Shown: one piece after another, positions 54,828-63,476 of the stretch
Layout: the number at the start of each line of letters is the position of its first letter
Numbering within the stretch: position 1 is the stretch's first letter
Origin: Saprospiraceae bacterium
GTDB taxonomy: Bacteria > Bacteroidota > Bacteroidia > Chitinophagales > Saprospiraceae
DNA: 64,000 nt
NCBI GenBank assembly: GCA_020629315.1
Contig: JAHDDO010000009.1
Coordinates: 41,015-105,014, forward strand
Reading direction: 5' to 3'
The notes under the pieces: generated by a model
Databases searched by the model: none
Told to the model about the DNA's origin: nothing
What the model saw: only the letters and a program-made list of their open reading frames with translations
Position numbers and translations under genes: made by a program

Positions 54828-55595
54828 CTAGAACTTTAATGTAACTTCTATCGGACAATGATCAGAAAATCCGGCCTCAGGATAATGCTTTGCTCCTACA
54901 ATATTGGTATCTAAATTTTCTGAACAAGAAATGTAGTCGATACGCCAACCTTTATTTTTTGCCTTAGCGCCCGCTCGATAGCTCCACCAAGAAAATGCAT
55001 CAGGACTATCAGGATCAAATTTTCTGTATGCATCGATATAATCCTTAGAAAACCAATCTTGAAGCCATTCTCGCTCTTCAGGTCTAAATCCAGATGGTTT
55101 ATCTTTTCGAGTAGGATTATGTATGTCAATGTCCAGTCGTACCACATTATAATCTCCTACAATGATCAACTTGTCTTTTTTTGTAAATCGCTTAGCCACA
55201 TACTTTCTGAAGTCATGAAGAAATTCCATTTTGAATGCATGTCTTTCTTCACCTGAAGAACCGGATGGAAAGTAGCAATTTAATAAGGTAAAATTAGAAT
55301 GGGTAGTTTCTAACACTCGACCTTCAATATCATACTTCTTATGGCCCATACCTTCTTTAACGTCTAATGCAGCTTCTTTCACAAAGGTGATAACGCCACT
55401 ATATCCTTTCTTTTCCGCAGAATGCCAGTAGGCGGTATATCCTAAGTCATTAAATATGGTAGGGTCTACCTGATCGATCTGTGATTTACTTTCTTGAATA
55501 CAAAAAATATCAGGAGCTGCTTGCTGTAACCAATCAATTAGACCCTTTTTTAAGGCCGCTCGGATACCGTTGACATTATATGAGATGATCTTCAT
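54828..55595 (-). CDS. xth: Exodeoxyribonuclease III
   Basis: An ExoIII-type apurinic/apyrimidinic endonuclease of the EEP superfamily that acts in base excision repair. The start MKIISYNVNGIRAALKKG is diagnostic; the metal-binding Glu is in FCIQESKSQ, the Asp/Asn pair is in IVGDYNVV, and the catalytic Asp-His is in GFSDHCPIEV. WRIDYISCS is also conserved. The 255-aa length is typical. Its ATG shares a base with the TAA of the upstream membrane-anchored protein gene. Confidence 0.95.
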   Translation of the reverse strand: MKIISYNVNGIRAALKKGLIDWLQQAAPDIFCIQESKSQIDQVDPTIFNDLGYTAYWHSAEKKGYSGVITFVKEAALDVKEGMGHKKYDIEGRVLETTHSNFTLLNCYFPSGSSGEERHAFKMEFLHDFRKYVAKRFTKKDKLIIVGDYNVVRLDIDIHNPTRKDKPSGFRPEEREWLQDWFSKDYIDAYRKFDPDSPDAFSWWSYRAGAKAKNKGWRIDYISCSENLDTNIVGAKHYPEAGFSDHCPIEVTLKF

Positions 55596-56329
55596 TATTG
55601 TAAATTAAAACTTTGTGCGGTAGCATCAATATCGTCAATAGAATGGCCGCCTTTAACATCTTTCATCGCAAAGGACATCATTGAACTTTTGTGAGCAGTT
55701 GCTAACTGGGCGCCTCCTATATCTTTCCAATCGCCCCAACTGACTTCAAGCCCTTTAACAGGTAGAATCTTTACCCACATTTGGTAAGCAGTAGGTCTAT
55801 AATTTTCGTCGAGATGCCACACATAAACATCACCTGGTGTTACACCGCCACTTTCGTAACTAACTTTGAGTCCTGTCTGACCATTTTCTAAAGACACTAC
55901 GTCAAGCGCAGTGCCTGGGTCTTTGATTTTGAAAGGCGCAAACATCCAAAAGGAATCATTGCACCAAAAACTCCACGCTTTGGAGATTAATTTATCTTTC
56001 TTATCTCCTTCTTGTACCACACCTCCTTTTAAAGCTTTGCCTTCATAGGCATCTAAATCCATAATTACCTCATTGTCACCCCACTGAATATTGGCAAGGT
56101 TATTTTTCTTATCCCACTTGTATTTATGGCCACCCATAAATTCCCATTGTAAATAGGATAAGGTATCCCATGCCTCCTTATTTAGGCTTTCCCACATTTT
56201 ATCGGCAACTACTGAAGCATTCTCTCCATTGACACTTTCTGGCATTTTTTTGCTCATAGCCTTAAAACACCCTACACCCAGAAGTACTAATAGCACAAGT
56301 AATATTCCTAGTCTTTTCAAAAGTTTCAT
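55595..56329 (-). CDS. Membrane-anchored protein of unknown function
   Basis: ATG 56329 (MKLLKRLGILLVLLVLLGVGC) gives a single N-terminal hydrophobic segment with a possible lipobox Cys21; a TTG at 56362 would add eleven charged residues. The remaining 220 residues are soluble and rich in Trp (WESLNKEAWDTLSYLQWEF, KAWSFWCNDSFWMFAPF). This looks like an exported domain of lipid-binding (LolA-like) size, but I cannot support a family. It is coupled to xth by a TAATG overlap. Confidence 0.8.
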   Translation of the reverse strand: MKLLKRLGILLVLLVLLGVGCFKAMSKKMPESVNGENASVVADKMWESLNKEAWDTLSYLQWEFMGGHKYKWDKKNNLANIQWGDNEVIMDLDAYEGKALKGGVVQEGDKKDKLISKAWSFWCNDSFWMFAPFKIKDPGTALDVVSLENGQTGLKVSYESGGVTPGDVYVWHLDENYRPTAYQMWVKILPVKGLEVSWGDWKDIGGAQLATAHKSSMMSFAMKDVKGGHSIDDIDATAQSFNLQ

Positions 56330-56435
56330 CTTTTTGTTTTTCTTCAAACGGACAGCAAGCAAATAGGTTCAAATGCTGTCCTTAGGCACGAAATTAGCAT
56401 TAATCGTATTTTGAGCATCGAAATATCCTAAGGTT

Positions 56436-57176
56436 ATGTATAAGGATAAAAAAGTAGTAGTGGTTTTACCGGCCTATAATGCGGCCAAGACATTGGCACA
56501 GACCTATGCAGAAATCCCTTTTCCCTTAGTGGATGAGGTAATTTTATGTGATGATGCGAGCAAGGATAACACCGTAGAGGTAGGTGCTAAGCTAGGCATA
56601 CAACATATCATAAAACATGAAAAGAATAAAGGCTATGGCGGAAACCAAAAGTCTTTATATAATAAGGCATTGGAGTTAGGTGGTGATATTGTAATCATGT
56701 TGCACCCAGATTACCAATATACACCTAAACTTATACCTAGTATGGTTAACATTATAGGTGAAGAACTTTACGAAGTAGTTTTGGGCTCAAGGATCTTAGG
56801 TAAAGGGGCGCTTAAAGGGGGTATGCCCTATTATAAATACGTAGCTAACCGTTTTTTGACGGGGTTTCAGAATCTATTGATCAGCTATAAATTATCAGAA
56901 TATCATACAGGCTACCGAGCCTTTAGCGGCAATGTACTGCGAAGTATAGCCTTTAATAATAACTCGGATGACTTTGTTTTCGACAATCAAATGTTATCAC
57001 AGATCATATACAAAGGCTTTGACATTGGAGAGGTAACCTGCCCGACTAAATACTTTGAAGAAGCTTCATCCATAAATTTTAGGCGAAGTGCCATTTATGG
57101 CATGGGCGTGCTTGGAACCTCACTTGTGCATCGATTGAATAAATGGGGGCTCATGCGATCTTCCTTATACCAGTAG
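56436..57176 (+). CDS. Glycosyltransferase family 2 protein
   Basis: A GT-A-fold enzyme: VVVLPAYNAAKTL at the N-terminus, EVILCDDASKDNTVE (the first Asp pair), and IVIMLHPDYQYTPKLI, where the usual DADGQ/DxD motif is HPDYQ. GSRILGKGALKGGMP and the later region resemble dolichyl-phosphate mannosyltransferase-like proteins. A length of 246 aa and no clear membrane segment suggest a cytoplasmic or peripheral enzyme. The acceptor may be a polyprenyl phosphate, which would fit the isoprenoid genes that follow; this is inference. Confidence 0.88.
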   Translation: MYKDKKVVVVLPAYNAAKTLAQTYAEIPFPLVDEVILCDDASKDNTVEVGAKLGIQHIIKHEKNKGYGGNQKSLYNKALELGGDIVIMLHPDYQYTPKLIPSMVNIIGEELYEVVLGSRILGKGALKGGMPYYKYVANRFLTGFQNLLISYKLSEYHTGYRAFSGNVLRSIAFNNNSDDFVFDNQMLSQIIYKGFDIGEVTCPTKYFEEASSINFRRSAIYGMGVLGTSLVHRLNKWGLMRSSLYQ

Positions 57177-57209
57177 AACTTATCTATTCCTTTTCCGTTT
57201 ATATTCTTC

Positions 57210-58250
57210 ATGGGCCATAATCCACATAACGACGATCCAACAGCTGCTTCCCGAAAGGAAGACCATATTGCTTTAGCATTTGAATCTGTAATTCGAAATC
57301 AGGATAAGCGATTTTATTATGAACCTGCTTTATCAGGACACCCTGGAGACGAATTATTTACTCGTAGCTTTTGTGGCAAAACCATGCATTTTCCAATCTG
57401 GGTTAGTTCCATGACTGGTGGTACAGAGCGAGCTTCCATGATAAATAAGAATCTAGCGAAAGCTTGTGGTGAATTTGGCCTAGGTATGGGTTTAGGTTCT
57501 TGTAGACAACTATTGTATAGTGACGAATATCTGGCAGATTTTAATGTGCGGCCTCTAATGCCTGAAAGCCCATTATGTATCAATTTGGGTATCGCTCAGA
57601 TTGAGCAGCTTATAGATAATCAAGAGTTAGACAGAGTCTCTAGCCTCATGGATAAGTTAGATGCTGATGGCTTGATTGTTCATATTAATCCCTTGCAAGA
57701 GTGGCTTCAACCAGAAGGGGACCATATTCAGCATCCACCGACTGAGACGATTCAAAAACTGATGAAGGCCCTTGATATGCCTATACTTGTAAAAGAGGTC
57801 GGACAAGGTATGGGACCAAAGAGTTTGGCAGCTCTGTTAGCTATGCCTTTAGAAGCTGTCGATTTTGGAGCGCACGGAGGCACTAATTTTTCGAAGCTTG
57901 AACTACATAGAGCTAGCGAAGCAGTGCAGGAAAGTTACGACATGGTCAGTATGCTAGGACATAATGCTTATGAAATGATGCGCTTTGTGCAACAAATAGC
58001 GAGCAGTGAACTAGAGATAAAAACTAAGAATCTAATTATTTCTGGTGGGGTAGGTAATTTTTTGGATGGATATTTTTTGCAGTCCAATGCCCCTCTTCCT
58101 TCCATATACGGGCAGGCATCAGCGATGCTAAAGCCAGCCCTGCAAGGATATGAAGAATTAAAGAACTATATTGAAAGCCAAATTGAAGGGTATAGAATGG
58201 CTCATAAACTATTAAAGGCTAAGGACCTCTCGAGTTATATCAGTGAATAA
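57210..58250 (+). CDS. fni: Type 2 isopentenyl-diphosphate delta-isomerase
   Basis: Fni interconverts isopentenyl and dimethylallyl diphosphate with FMN and NAD(P)H. The family start SRKEDHIALAFES is present, as are WVSSMTGGTERA, GLGMGLGSCRQLL, the substrate-binding HINPLQEWLQPEGD and the FMN-binding LIISGGVGNFLDG. The length of 346 aa is normal. It overlaps the HMG-CoA reductase gene by 8 nt, so the two are translated together and supply the C5 isoprenoid units made by the mevalonate route. Confidence 0.94.
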   Translation: MGHNPHNDDPTAASRKEDHIALAFESVIRNQDKRFYYEPALSGHPGDELFTRSFCGKTMHFPIWVSSMTGGTERASMINKNLAKACGEFGLGMGLGSCRQLLYSDEYLADFNVRPLMPESPLCINLGIAQIEQLIDNQELDRVSSLMDKLDADGLIVHINPLQEWLQPEGDHIQHPPTETIQKLMKALDMPILVKEVGQGMGPKSLAALLAMPLEAVDFGAHGGTNFSKLELHRASEAVQESYDMVSMLGHNAYEMMRFVQQIASSELEIKTKNLIISGGVGNFLDGYFLQSNAPLPSIYGQASAMLKPALQGYEELKNYIESQIEGYRMAHKLLKAKDLSSYISE

Positions 58251-59583
58251 TAAAAAAACGATATCAGGATTTTCCAAACTTTCTAAGCGAGGAAAGATTA
58301 AATGGATTGTTGAAAATTTCTTCAAGAATCCTGAATCAGTGATGCGTGAACTTGCCAGCTACTGGCATAGTAATGAAGATCAGCAAAAGATATTGGATGG
58401 TTTCAGTGAAAACACCATATCTAATTTCCCAATGCCTTATGGTGTTGCCCCGAATTTTGTAATAAACGAGAAGACCTATTGTGTACCCATGGTCATTGAG
58501 GAGAGTTCGGTTGTTGCCGCTGCTTCTGCTGCAGCTAAATTTTGGATGTCCCGGGGTGGGTTTACAACAGAGATACTCGGTATGACTAAGCTGGGTCATG
58601 TGCATTTTGTTTGGCAGGGTGATATTGAGATATTACAATCTAGGTTCGATGATATAAAGAAAAAACTCTTAGCGGATACGGAAGATATCACCAAAAACAT
58701 GCAAGCCCGAGGTGGCGGTATTCAAGATATTATTCTTAAGAAAACAAGTGATGAAATTCCAGGATCATATCAGCTCTTAGCCTCCTTTGAGACCTGTGAT
58801 TCTATGGGTGCTAATTTTATAAATAGCTGCCTAGAACAATTTGCTAAAAGTTTCAAGCAGTTTATGCTTACAGATTCTGCTATTCCTGATAAAGACCGGG
58901 ATGTAGAGATCATCATGAGCATTCTCTCAAATTATACACCTGAGTGTTTGGTAAAAGCCTTTGTGAGCTGTCCTGTGGACGAATTAGGTAACTTTCCGAA
59001 CGGTATGTCGGCCCAAGGGTTTGCAAAACGATTTAAAGATGCCATTGATATTGCGATCCATGATCCATACCGGGCCGTAACGCACAATAAAGGCATTTTT
59101 AATGGCATTGATGCCGTAGTCTTAGCCACAGGCAATGATTTTAGGGCTATCGAATCTTGTGGTCATGCATATGCTAGTCGGTCGGGTAGCTACAGTAGTT
59201 TGAGTGCCTGCTCTATTAAAGATGGGCAGTTCTATTTTGAGTTAATTATACCTTTATCAGTAGGCACTGTAGGTGGTTTGACCCGATTACATCCTATGGC
59301 AAAGCGTTCATTAGAATTGCTTGAAAACCCAAGTGCTGAAGAATTAATGCAGATTATAGCGGCAACAGGTTTGGCTCAGAATTTCGCAGCGGTACGCTCA
59401 TTGATTACCACAGGTATTCAACAAGGGCATATGAAAATGCATTTGCAAAATATCCTAATTCAACTAAAAGCTACCGAAGAAGAGTCCAAACGAGTCATTT
59501 CACACTTTGATGATAAGGTAGTTTCATATAGTGGCGTCAATCAATATTTGGCCGAAATACGGGGGCTTACCGTAAATAGTTGA
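58243..59583 (+). CDS. mvaA: Class II-type hydroxymethylglutaryl-CoA reductase
   Basis: HMG-CoA reductase makes mevalonate from HMG-CoA, the committed step of the mevalonate pathway. Catalytic motifs are IEESSVVAAASAAAKFW (Glu), CDSMGANFIN, RAVTHNKGIFNGIDAVVLA (Lys/Asn/Asp) and the C-terminal GIQQGHMKMH (His). No membrane region precedes the catalytic part, as in the Pseudomonas mevalonii-type class II enzymes. The start is GTG 58243 within the end of fni. Gene order fni, HMG-CoA reductase, GHMP kinase shows a biosynthetic rather than degradative role. Confidence 0.93.
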   Translation: MNNKKTISGFSKLSKRGKIKWIVENFFKNPESVMRELASYWHSNEDQQKILDGFSENTISNFPMPYGVAPNFVINEKTYCVPMVIEESSVVAAASAAAKFWMSRGGFTTEILGMTKLGHVHFVWQGDIEILQSRFDDIKKKLLADTEDITKNMQARGGGIQDIILKKTSDEIPGSYQLLASFETCDSMGANFINSCLEQFAKSFKQFMLTDSAIPDKDRDVEIIMSILSNYTPECLVKAFVSCPVDELGNFPNGMSAQGFAKRFKDAIDIAIHDPYRAVTHNKGIFNGIDAVVLATGNDFRAIESCGHAYASRSGSYSSLSACSIKDGQFYFELIIPLSVGTVGGLTRLHPMAKRSLELLENPSAEELMQIIAATGLAQNFAAVRSLITTGIQQGHMKMHLQNILIQLKATEEESKRVISHFDDKVVSYSGVNQYLAEIRGLTVNS

Positions 59584-59615
59584 AACTTTAACATATTATC
59601 CTTTTCTTAATTTAT

Positions 59616-59623
59616 TACTTTTG
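59616..59623 (+). promoter_or_regulatory. -7 element upstream of the GHMP kinase
   Basis: TACTTTTG fits TAnnTTTG. Transcription from here would begin about 20 nt before the ATC codon at 59650 and would contain the complete N-terminal kinase motif, which supports a start upstream of the TTG at 59704. Confidence 0.4.
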
Positions 59624-59649
59624 ATAGCTATTAGCTTAAATCGAACGGT

Positions 59650-60564
59650 ATCGGCCAATTTTACGGACACGGAAAACTGCTCATTTCTGGGGAATATGGG
59701 GTATTGGATGGAGCACTTGCGCTAGCAGTGCCTACCAAAAAAGGACAACATCTCCAAGTGAAAAATTATAATGGTTCTGACATTATCTGGAAAAGCTATG
59801 ATGTTAACGGAGACGAATGGTTTAAATCTAAGATCTCCTTATTTGATTTTAGTGCGGTAGAGACAACGGACGAAGAAAAGAGTAAGTACTTAAAAAAGCT
59901 ATTAAAGTCAGCCGTCCGTATTAACTCAGAATTCTTATCTAAGTGGAAAGGGTTCAAGGTGGAATCTAGATTGGAATTCCCTAAAGAATGGGGTTTAGGA
60001 TCTAGCTCGACATTGACACACCTAGTCGCCGAATGGGCGGATATACATCCGATAGAACTTCATTTTCAAGTATCTGATGGTTCTGGTTATGATGTGGCAT
60101 GTGCGGGTGCTGAATCAGCACTATTGTACAGGGTAACGGATGAAAGTGTAGCCTATGAACCGGTTTCATTTGACCCAAGTTTTAGCCAATCCTTATATTT
60201 TATCTATCTGAATGAAAAGACATCTTCAGATGATGCGATCCGATATTATTTCAAAAAAGCGAAAGGACGCAAACAGTTTTGTAAAGATATTACAGCCATC
60301 ACTGAAAAAATGTTTGATGCAAGTTCACTAGCCGCTTTTGCTAAGCTGATGGAAGAACATGAAGATTTGGTGGCGAAGACCTTGGATCTAGAAAAGGTAA
60401 AAGACCGTCTTTTTGGTGATTATTGGGGTAGTATTAAATCCTTAGGCGCTTGGGGTGGTGATTTTGTGTTGGCTACTTCAGATAAATCCGCTACAGAAAC
60501 CAGCCAATATTTTAAAGACAAAGGGTACGATACCTGCATACCATATGCGGAAATGATTGGCTAA
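59650..60564 (+). CDS. GYDIA-type GHMP kinase (mevalonate-pathway associated)
   Basis: A small-molecule kinase of the GHMP superfamily. Motifs are FYGHGKLLISGEYGVLDGA (the N-terminal motif), the ATP loop EWGLGSSSTLTHL, and SGYDVACAGAES, the mark of the GYDIA group found in Bacteroidota. It follows HMG-CoA reductase and probably phosphorylates mevalonate or phosphomevalonate. The first standard start codon in frame is TTG 59704, which would remove the N-terminal motif. The frame is open upstream only to TAG 59632-59634, and no ATG, GTG or TTG lies between. I place the start at ATC 59650 provisionally (304 aa); a sequence error is the alternative. Confidence 0.85.
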   Translation: MGQFYGHGKLLISGEYGVLDGALALAVPTKKGQHLQVKNYNGSDIIWKSYDVNGDEWFKSKISLFDFSAVETTDEEKSKYLKKLLKSAVRINSEFLSKWKGFKVESRLEFPKEWGLGSSSTLTHLVAEWADIHPIELHFQVSDGSGYDVACAGAESALLYRVTDESVAYEPVSFDPSFSQSLYFIYLNEKTSSDDAIRYYFKKAKGRKQFCKDITAITEKMFDASSLAAFAKLMEEHEDLVAKTLDLEKVKDRLFGDYWGSIKSLGAWGGDFVLATSDKSATETSQYFKDKGYDTCIPYAEMIG

Positions 60565-60567
60565 ACC

Positions 60568-60807
60568 TTACTGCACTTGTTCTGTCTTCTCTTGTCCTAA
60601 TGGCTTTTCCTTGCCTAACTCACCTTGATTATTGATAACAACCCAGACGGTGATACTTAATAGAATTAGGAAAATAGCAATCATCTGAGTAAGTGTCATA
60701 GGGAACAATGTACCGAACTTACCATCTTCTCTTGGTTCGTGATTAAAGATTAAAAATTGTTTAATGATTTCTTTTTGCCGTTCCTGTTCTTCTTCGTTTA
60801 GACTCAT
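60568..60807 (-). CDS. Small single-pass membrane protein, 79 aa
   Basis: A charged N-terminus (MSLNEEEQERQKEIIKQF) is followed by one hydrophobic segment at about 40-60 (TQMIAIFLILLSITVWVVI) and a polar tail rich in Lys, Glu and Gln. It lies 7 nt downstream of the DinB-like gene and is probably in one operon with it. I do not recognise a family. Confidence 0.7.
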   Translation of the reverse strand: MSLNEEEQERQKEIIKQFLIFNHEPREDGKFGTLFPMTLTQMIAIFLILLSITVWVVINNQGELGKEKPLGQEKTEQVQ

Positions 60808-60814
60808 GGTCTTT

Positions 60815-61264
60815 TTATTTGTCGAGTAACCTGCGGTGATAATTTATTTGGCCTATATGATACATCATGTGACCACTTAAATGTATTAAAAAATGGTGAA
60901 CACTCATTTCATAATCCCAAAGCTGAATAGGATAATTAGCCTCTAAATCATCTGCGCTAAGGTCGGCGAATATAACTGTCAACGATTGTTTAAGGGCATC
61001 GATATCTTGAAGAAGGCTTGCTTTAGATACATGTTTTCCTTCAAATTCAAAGCTGCGGTCCCGAGTATATCCCGAATTACCGATGATATGTCCGATAAAA
61101 TGGTTTAGGTTACCGATGATATGTAAGCATAAATTCCCGGCGCTATTCTTTATCTCATTTTGAATGGACCACATTTGGTCTTCATTACTATAGCTTTCAA
61201 TTTCCGATCGCAATCGATTTAGGTCCCTAATAAAGAGGAAACGAAAAGATTCATTAGGCTGCAT
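60815..61264 (-). CDS. DinB-superfamily (DUF1572-like) protein
   Basis: A 149-aa four-helix-bundle protein. The metal-binding histidines of the DinB fold are visible: one in NLCLHIIGNLNHFIGH and two more in HFLIHLSGHMMYHIGQINYHRRL near the C-terminus. Such proteins often act as thiol-dependent transferases in detoxification, but the substrate is unknown. It overlaps the GNAT gene by 11 nt and precedes the 79-aa membrane protein. Confidence 0.82.
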   Translation of the reverse strand: MQPNESFRFLFIRDLNRLRSEIESYSNEDQMWSIQNEIKNSAGNLCLHIIGNLNHFIGHIIGNSGYTRDRSFEFEGKHVSKASLLQDIDALKQSLTVIFADLSADDLEANYPIQLWDYEMSVHHFLIHLSGHMMYHIGQINYHRRLLDK

Positions 61265-61778
61265 AGTTTTCTTTGGTTAATTCATATAAACGTAATGTAG
61301 CATCATCTCCTTCTAGTTCAATGTCCTTTATGTATGAAAAACCTAACTTTTCAATAAGAGCAATCGATGCTTTGTTTTCTGGCACTGTGATGGCAGAGAC
61401 TTTCGAATAGTTTTTTTCATTAAATGCGAAGGCAAGCAATGGTTGGCAAGCTTCAAAGGAATATCCTTTTTTATAGAACTGCGGTAGTAAGGCAAAACCA
61501 ATGTCAAGCCCTTCCAAACCGTCTCTATCATATAATCCACAAAAACCGATTTTTTCGCCGGTGCTTTTGAGAGATAAGGTATAATTCCCAAATCCTAATC
61601 GCAAAAATTGCGGTAAGGTTCTTTGTTCAATGTACTTCTTTGCTGCTTCCACATCATGCACATTCCGATCTCCTATATAATTGATCCAATCTTCGGAATT
61701 CATGACGGCTAACTGTAGAGTAGCGTCTTCAGTGGTTGTAGATGTGAGTATTAGTCGTTCGGTTTCGAAGCGTTTCAT
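61254..61778 (-). CDS. GNAT-family N-acetyltransferase (RimJ/RimL-like)
   Basis: Start chosen at ATG 61778 (MKRFETERLILTSTTTEDA), the usual N-terminal strand of RimJ/RimL-type acetyltransferases; ATG 61820 adds 14 residues that overlap the upstream gene. Family features are KSTGEKIGFCGLYDRDG, DIGFALLPQFYKKGYSFEA (the acetyl-CoA loop region) and NKASIALIEKLGFSYI near the end. This gives 174 aa. Acceptor unknown. Part of a run of four minus-strand genes. Confidence 0.88.
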   Translation of the reverse strand: MKRFETERLILTSTTTEDATLQLAVMNSEDWINYIGDRNVHDVEAAKKYIEQRTLPQFLRLGFGNYTLSLKSTGEKIGFCGLYDRDGLEGLDIGFALLPQFYKKGYSFEACQPLLAFAFNEKNYSKVSAITVPENKASIALIEKLGFSYIKDIELEGDDATLRLYELTKENYAA

Positions 61779-62497
61779 TATTGGCTTATTATGAGGTGTG
61801 GGACTTCGTCCAATGACCAATCGATAACTAGGCCTTTAGCTAATCGTTTAGCAATATCGGCCCCATAAAGATGTTCGGCTAAGTATAAAGATGCTTCGAA
61901 TGATTTTGCCCCTCCCGCGCTGGTGATATACTTTCCATCGTGCACAAATAACACCTCATCTCTGATATCAAGTTGGGGAAACATCATGCGCATCGCTTCG
62001 ATATCCGATGGAAAGGTAGTGCTCACATGACCATCTAACAATCCCGCTTTGGCTAATACAAATGCACCATCACAATGTGAGGTCACATATTGCGCTTTTT
62101 GTCCAATGTCGCTTACCCATTGGATCATCTCTTTATTTTCTAGATCACTATCTAAGTGATGTTCAGCACTAGGAACCACAAGTATATCTATAGGAGGTAA
62201 ATCCTTATCGGTAAACGAAAAATCTGGGATCATCCTAATCCCTTCAAAACTTGTAATAATGTCTTTGTTCTGAGCCACAGTAAACACTTGCATTGGTTTT
62301 ATTCCCTCTCTGTATATGGTATGTTGAAAAATATCAAAAGGCGCGGTTAACTCCGTATTATACACGCCATCCATTATAAGAAAGGCTACCTGATACTGAT
62401 CTGCGTGGTAGGTATAATTAGCATTGGGAATAGAGCGACACCCTATGAAAAGAATAATAGAAAAGAACAGTGTATTGTGAACCAGATGCCGTAACAC
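61778..62497 (-). CDS. DJ-1/PfpI-family lipoprotein
   Basis: A type 1 glutamine amidotransferase-like fold with the nucleophile-elbow cysteine C142 in VTSHCDGAFVLAKAGLLDG, the region that follows in transcription-regulator-type DJ-1 proteins (TFPSDIEAMRMMFPQ) and the N-terminal Glu in DGVYNTELTAPFDIF. Unusually for the family it carries an export signal with a lipobox (FFSIILFIGC, Cys20). It is therefore predicted to be lipid-anchored outside the cytoplasm. Its end shares a base with the GNAT start. Function unknown. Confidence 0.85.
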   Translation of the reverse strand: MLRHLVHNTLFFSIILFIGCRSIPNANYTYHADQYQVAFLIMDGVYNTELTAPFDIFQHTIYREGIKPMQVFTVAQNKDIITSFEGIRMIPDFSFTDKDLPPIDILVVPSAEHHLDSDLENKEMIQWVSDIGQKAQYVTSHCDGAFVLAKAGLLDGHVSTTFPSDIEAMRMMFPQLDIRDEVLFVHDGKYITSAGGAKSFEASLYLAEHLYGADIAKRLAKGLVIDWSLDEVPHLIISQ

Positions 62498-62522
62498 GTG
62501 TTTGATTTAAAAAGTAAAGAAT

Positions 62523-62693
62523 ATGTTTTCATTTCTCAAACGAGATCCAGTTAAGGCGCTTGAAAAAGAGTATAAAAAGCTTATGGAAGAGTCCTATCAG
62601 TTATCTACTAGTGATCGCTCAGCCTCCGATGAAAAACGCATGGAAGCAGAAGCCATTGCTGCAAAGATTGATGCACTGCGCGCCAATAATTAG
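62523..62693 (+). CDS. Lacal_2735/DUF6435-like small protein, 56 aa
   Basis: ATG 62523 to TAG 62691-62693. The sequence begins MFSFLKRDPVKALEKEYKK and goes on LMEESYQLSTSDRSASDEKR, ending IAAKIDALRANN. The F-[LK]-K-[KR]-DP-x-K-x-LEKEY-x-KL start is the hallmark of a short Bacteroidota/Proteobacteria family (NCBI Lacal_2735). It is helical and cytoplasmic with unknown function. Its last 4 nt overlap the stop of the convergent FKBP gene. Confidence 0.78.
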   Translation: MFSFLKRDPVKALEKEYKKLMEESYQLSTSDRSASDEKRMEAEAIAAKIDALRANN

Positions 62694-63136
62694 AAATCTA
62701 GTAAATCGATTTCAAAAACAAGCACCGCATTTCTTCGCAAACCGTCGGGCGGGTTATTTGCATAGCCCAAAGAAGACGGAATAATAAAAATAGCGGAACC
62801 TCCTCTGGATATTAACGGGACCCCTTCGGTCCACCCATCAATCGTATTGGCAAGATTTACGTCTGTCTGTGCTAGATTATCAAAAGAGAACCCATCCGTG
62901 TAATATCCTTTGTAATTAACGGTAACCACATCGTCAGAGGATGGAAATGTACCATCACCTTCTTGCGTAATCACATAATGGAGTCCTGATTCAGTGACTT
63001 GTGTATGTAAGCCATTGTCTTCAATATATTGTTGGATCTCGGCCTCATTATCAATATCCACATCCAAGCTTGTTACACAAGCGGGTAATGAAAATAGAAG
63101 AACGATGGTGCTTAGAAAAAATAAATTACGCAACAT
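62690..63136 (-). CDS. FKBP-type peptidyl-prolyl isomerase lipoprotein
   Basis: Start ATG 63136 (MLRNLFFLSTIVLLFSLPAC) gives a lipoprotein signal with Cys20; the frame extends upstream to 63274 but that would overlap the divergent CDGSH gene. The FKBP domain (about 45-148) has VTVNYKGYYTDGFSFDN, EGVPLISRGGSAIFIIPSSLGY and LVFEIDLLDF, the usual active-site and terminal strands. It should catalyse proline isomerisation in exported proteins. Length 148 aa. Confidence 0.9.
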   Translation of the reverse strand: MLRNLFFLSTIVLLFSLPACVTSLDVDIDNEAEIQQYIEDNGLHTQVTESGLHYVITQEGDGTFPSSDDVVTVNYKGYYTDGFSFDNLAQTDVNLANTIDGWTEGVPLISRGGSAIFIIPSSLGYANNPPDGLRRNAVLVFEIDLLDF

Positions 63137-63197
63137 AGCTTGTTTTTTATACATTAGTCGAGCAGCAAAGATGTATAAATTAGCTAAATAACTCAAT

Positions 63198-63437
63198 ATG
63201 AAGAATCCAAAAATAGCAGGTACAGCCCCTTTAAAAGTCGAACTTGAAGCGGGAAAGACATATGCGTGGTGCACCTGTGGCGAATCTGCAAAGCAACCCT
63301 TTTGTGATGGTGCTCACCGAGGTGGCGAATTCACGCCATTAAAATTCACCGCTGAAGAAGCTAAAACAGTTTGGATGTGTACTTGTAAACACACTAAGAA
63401 TCCTGGCTTTTGTGATGGAGCACATAAGAGTTTGTGA
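63198..63437 (+). CDS. CDGSH iron-sulfur domain protein with two clusters
   Basis: A 79-aa protein with two CDGSH motifs. The first is C25, C27, C36 and H40 (CTCGESAKQPFCDGAH), the second C61, C63, C72 and H76 (CTCKHTKNPGFCDGAH). Each binds a 2Fe-2S cluster with three Cys and one His, as in mitoNEET relatives. No signal or membrane segment is present, so it is cytoplasmic. The Ser of CDGSH is Ala in both motifs, common in bacteria. It is divergent from the FKBP gene. Confidence 0.95.
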   Translation: MKNPKIAGTAPLKVELEAGKTYAWCTCGESAKQPFCDGAHRGGEFTPLKFTAEEAKTVWMCTCKHTKNPGFCDGAHKSL

Positions 63438-63476
63438 GAATAAGAATTCATTTCTCGATAGCAATAAAAATATAAT

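Noticed and set aside
63137..63274. N-terminal extension of the FKBP protein to an earlier start.
   Set aside because: It overlaps the divergent CDGSH gene and would bury the lipoprotein signal that begins at 63136.
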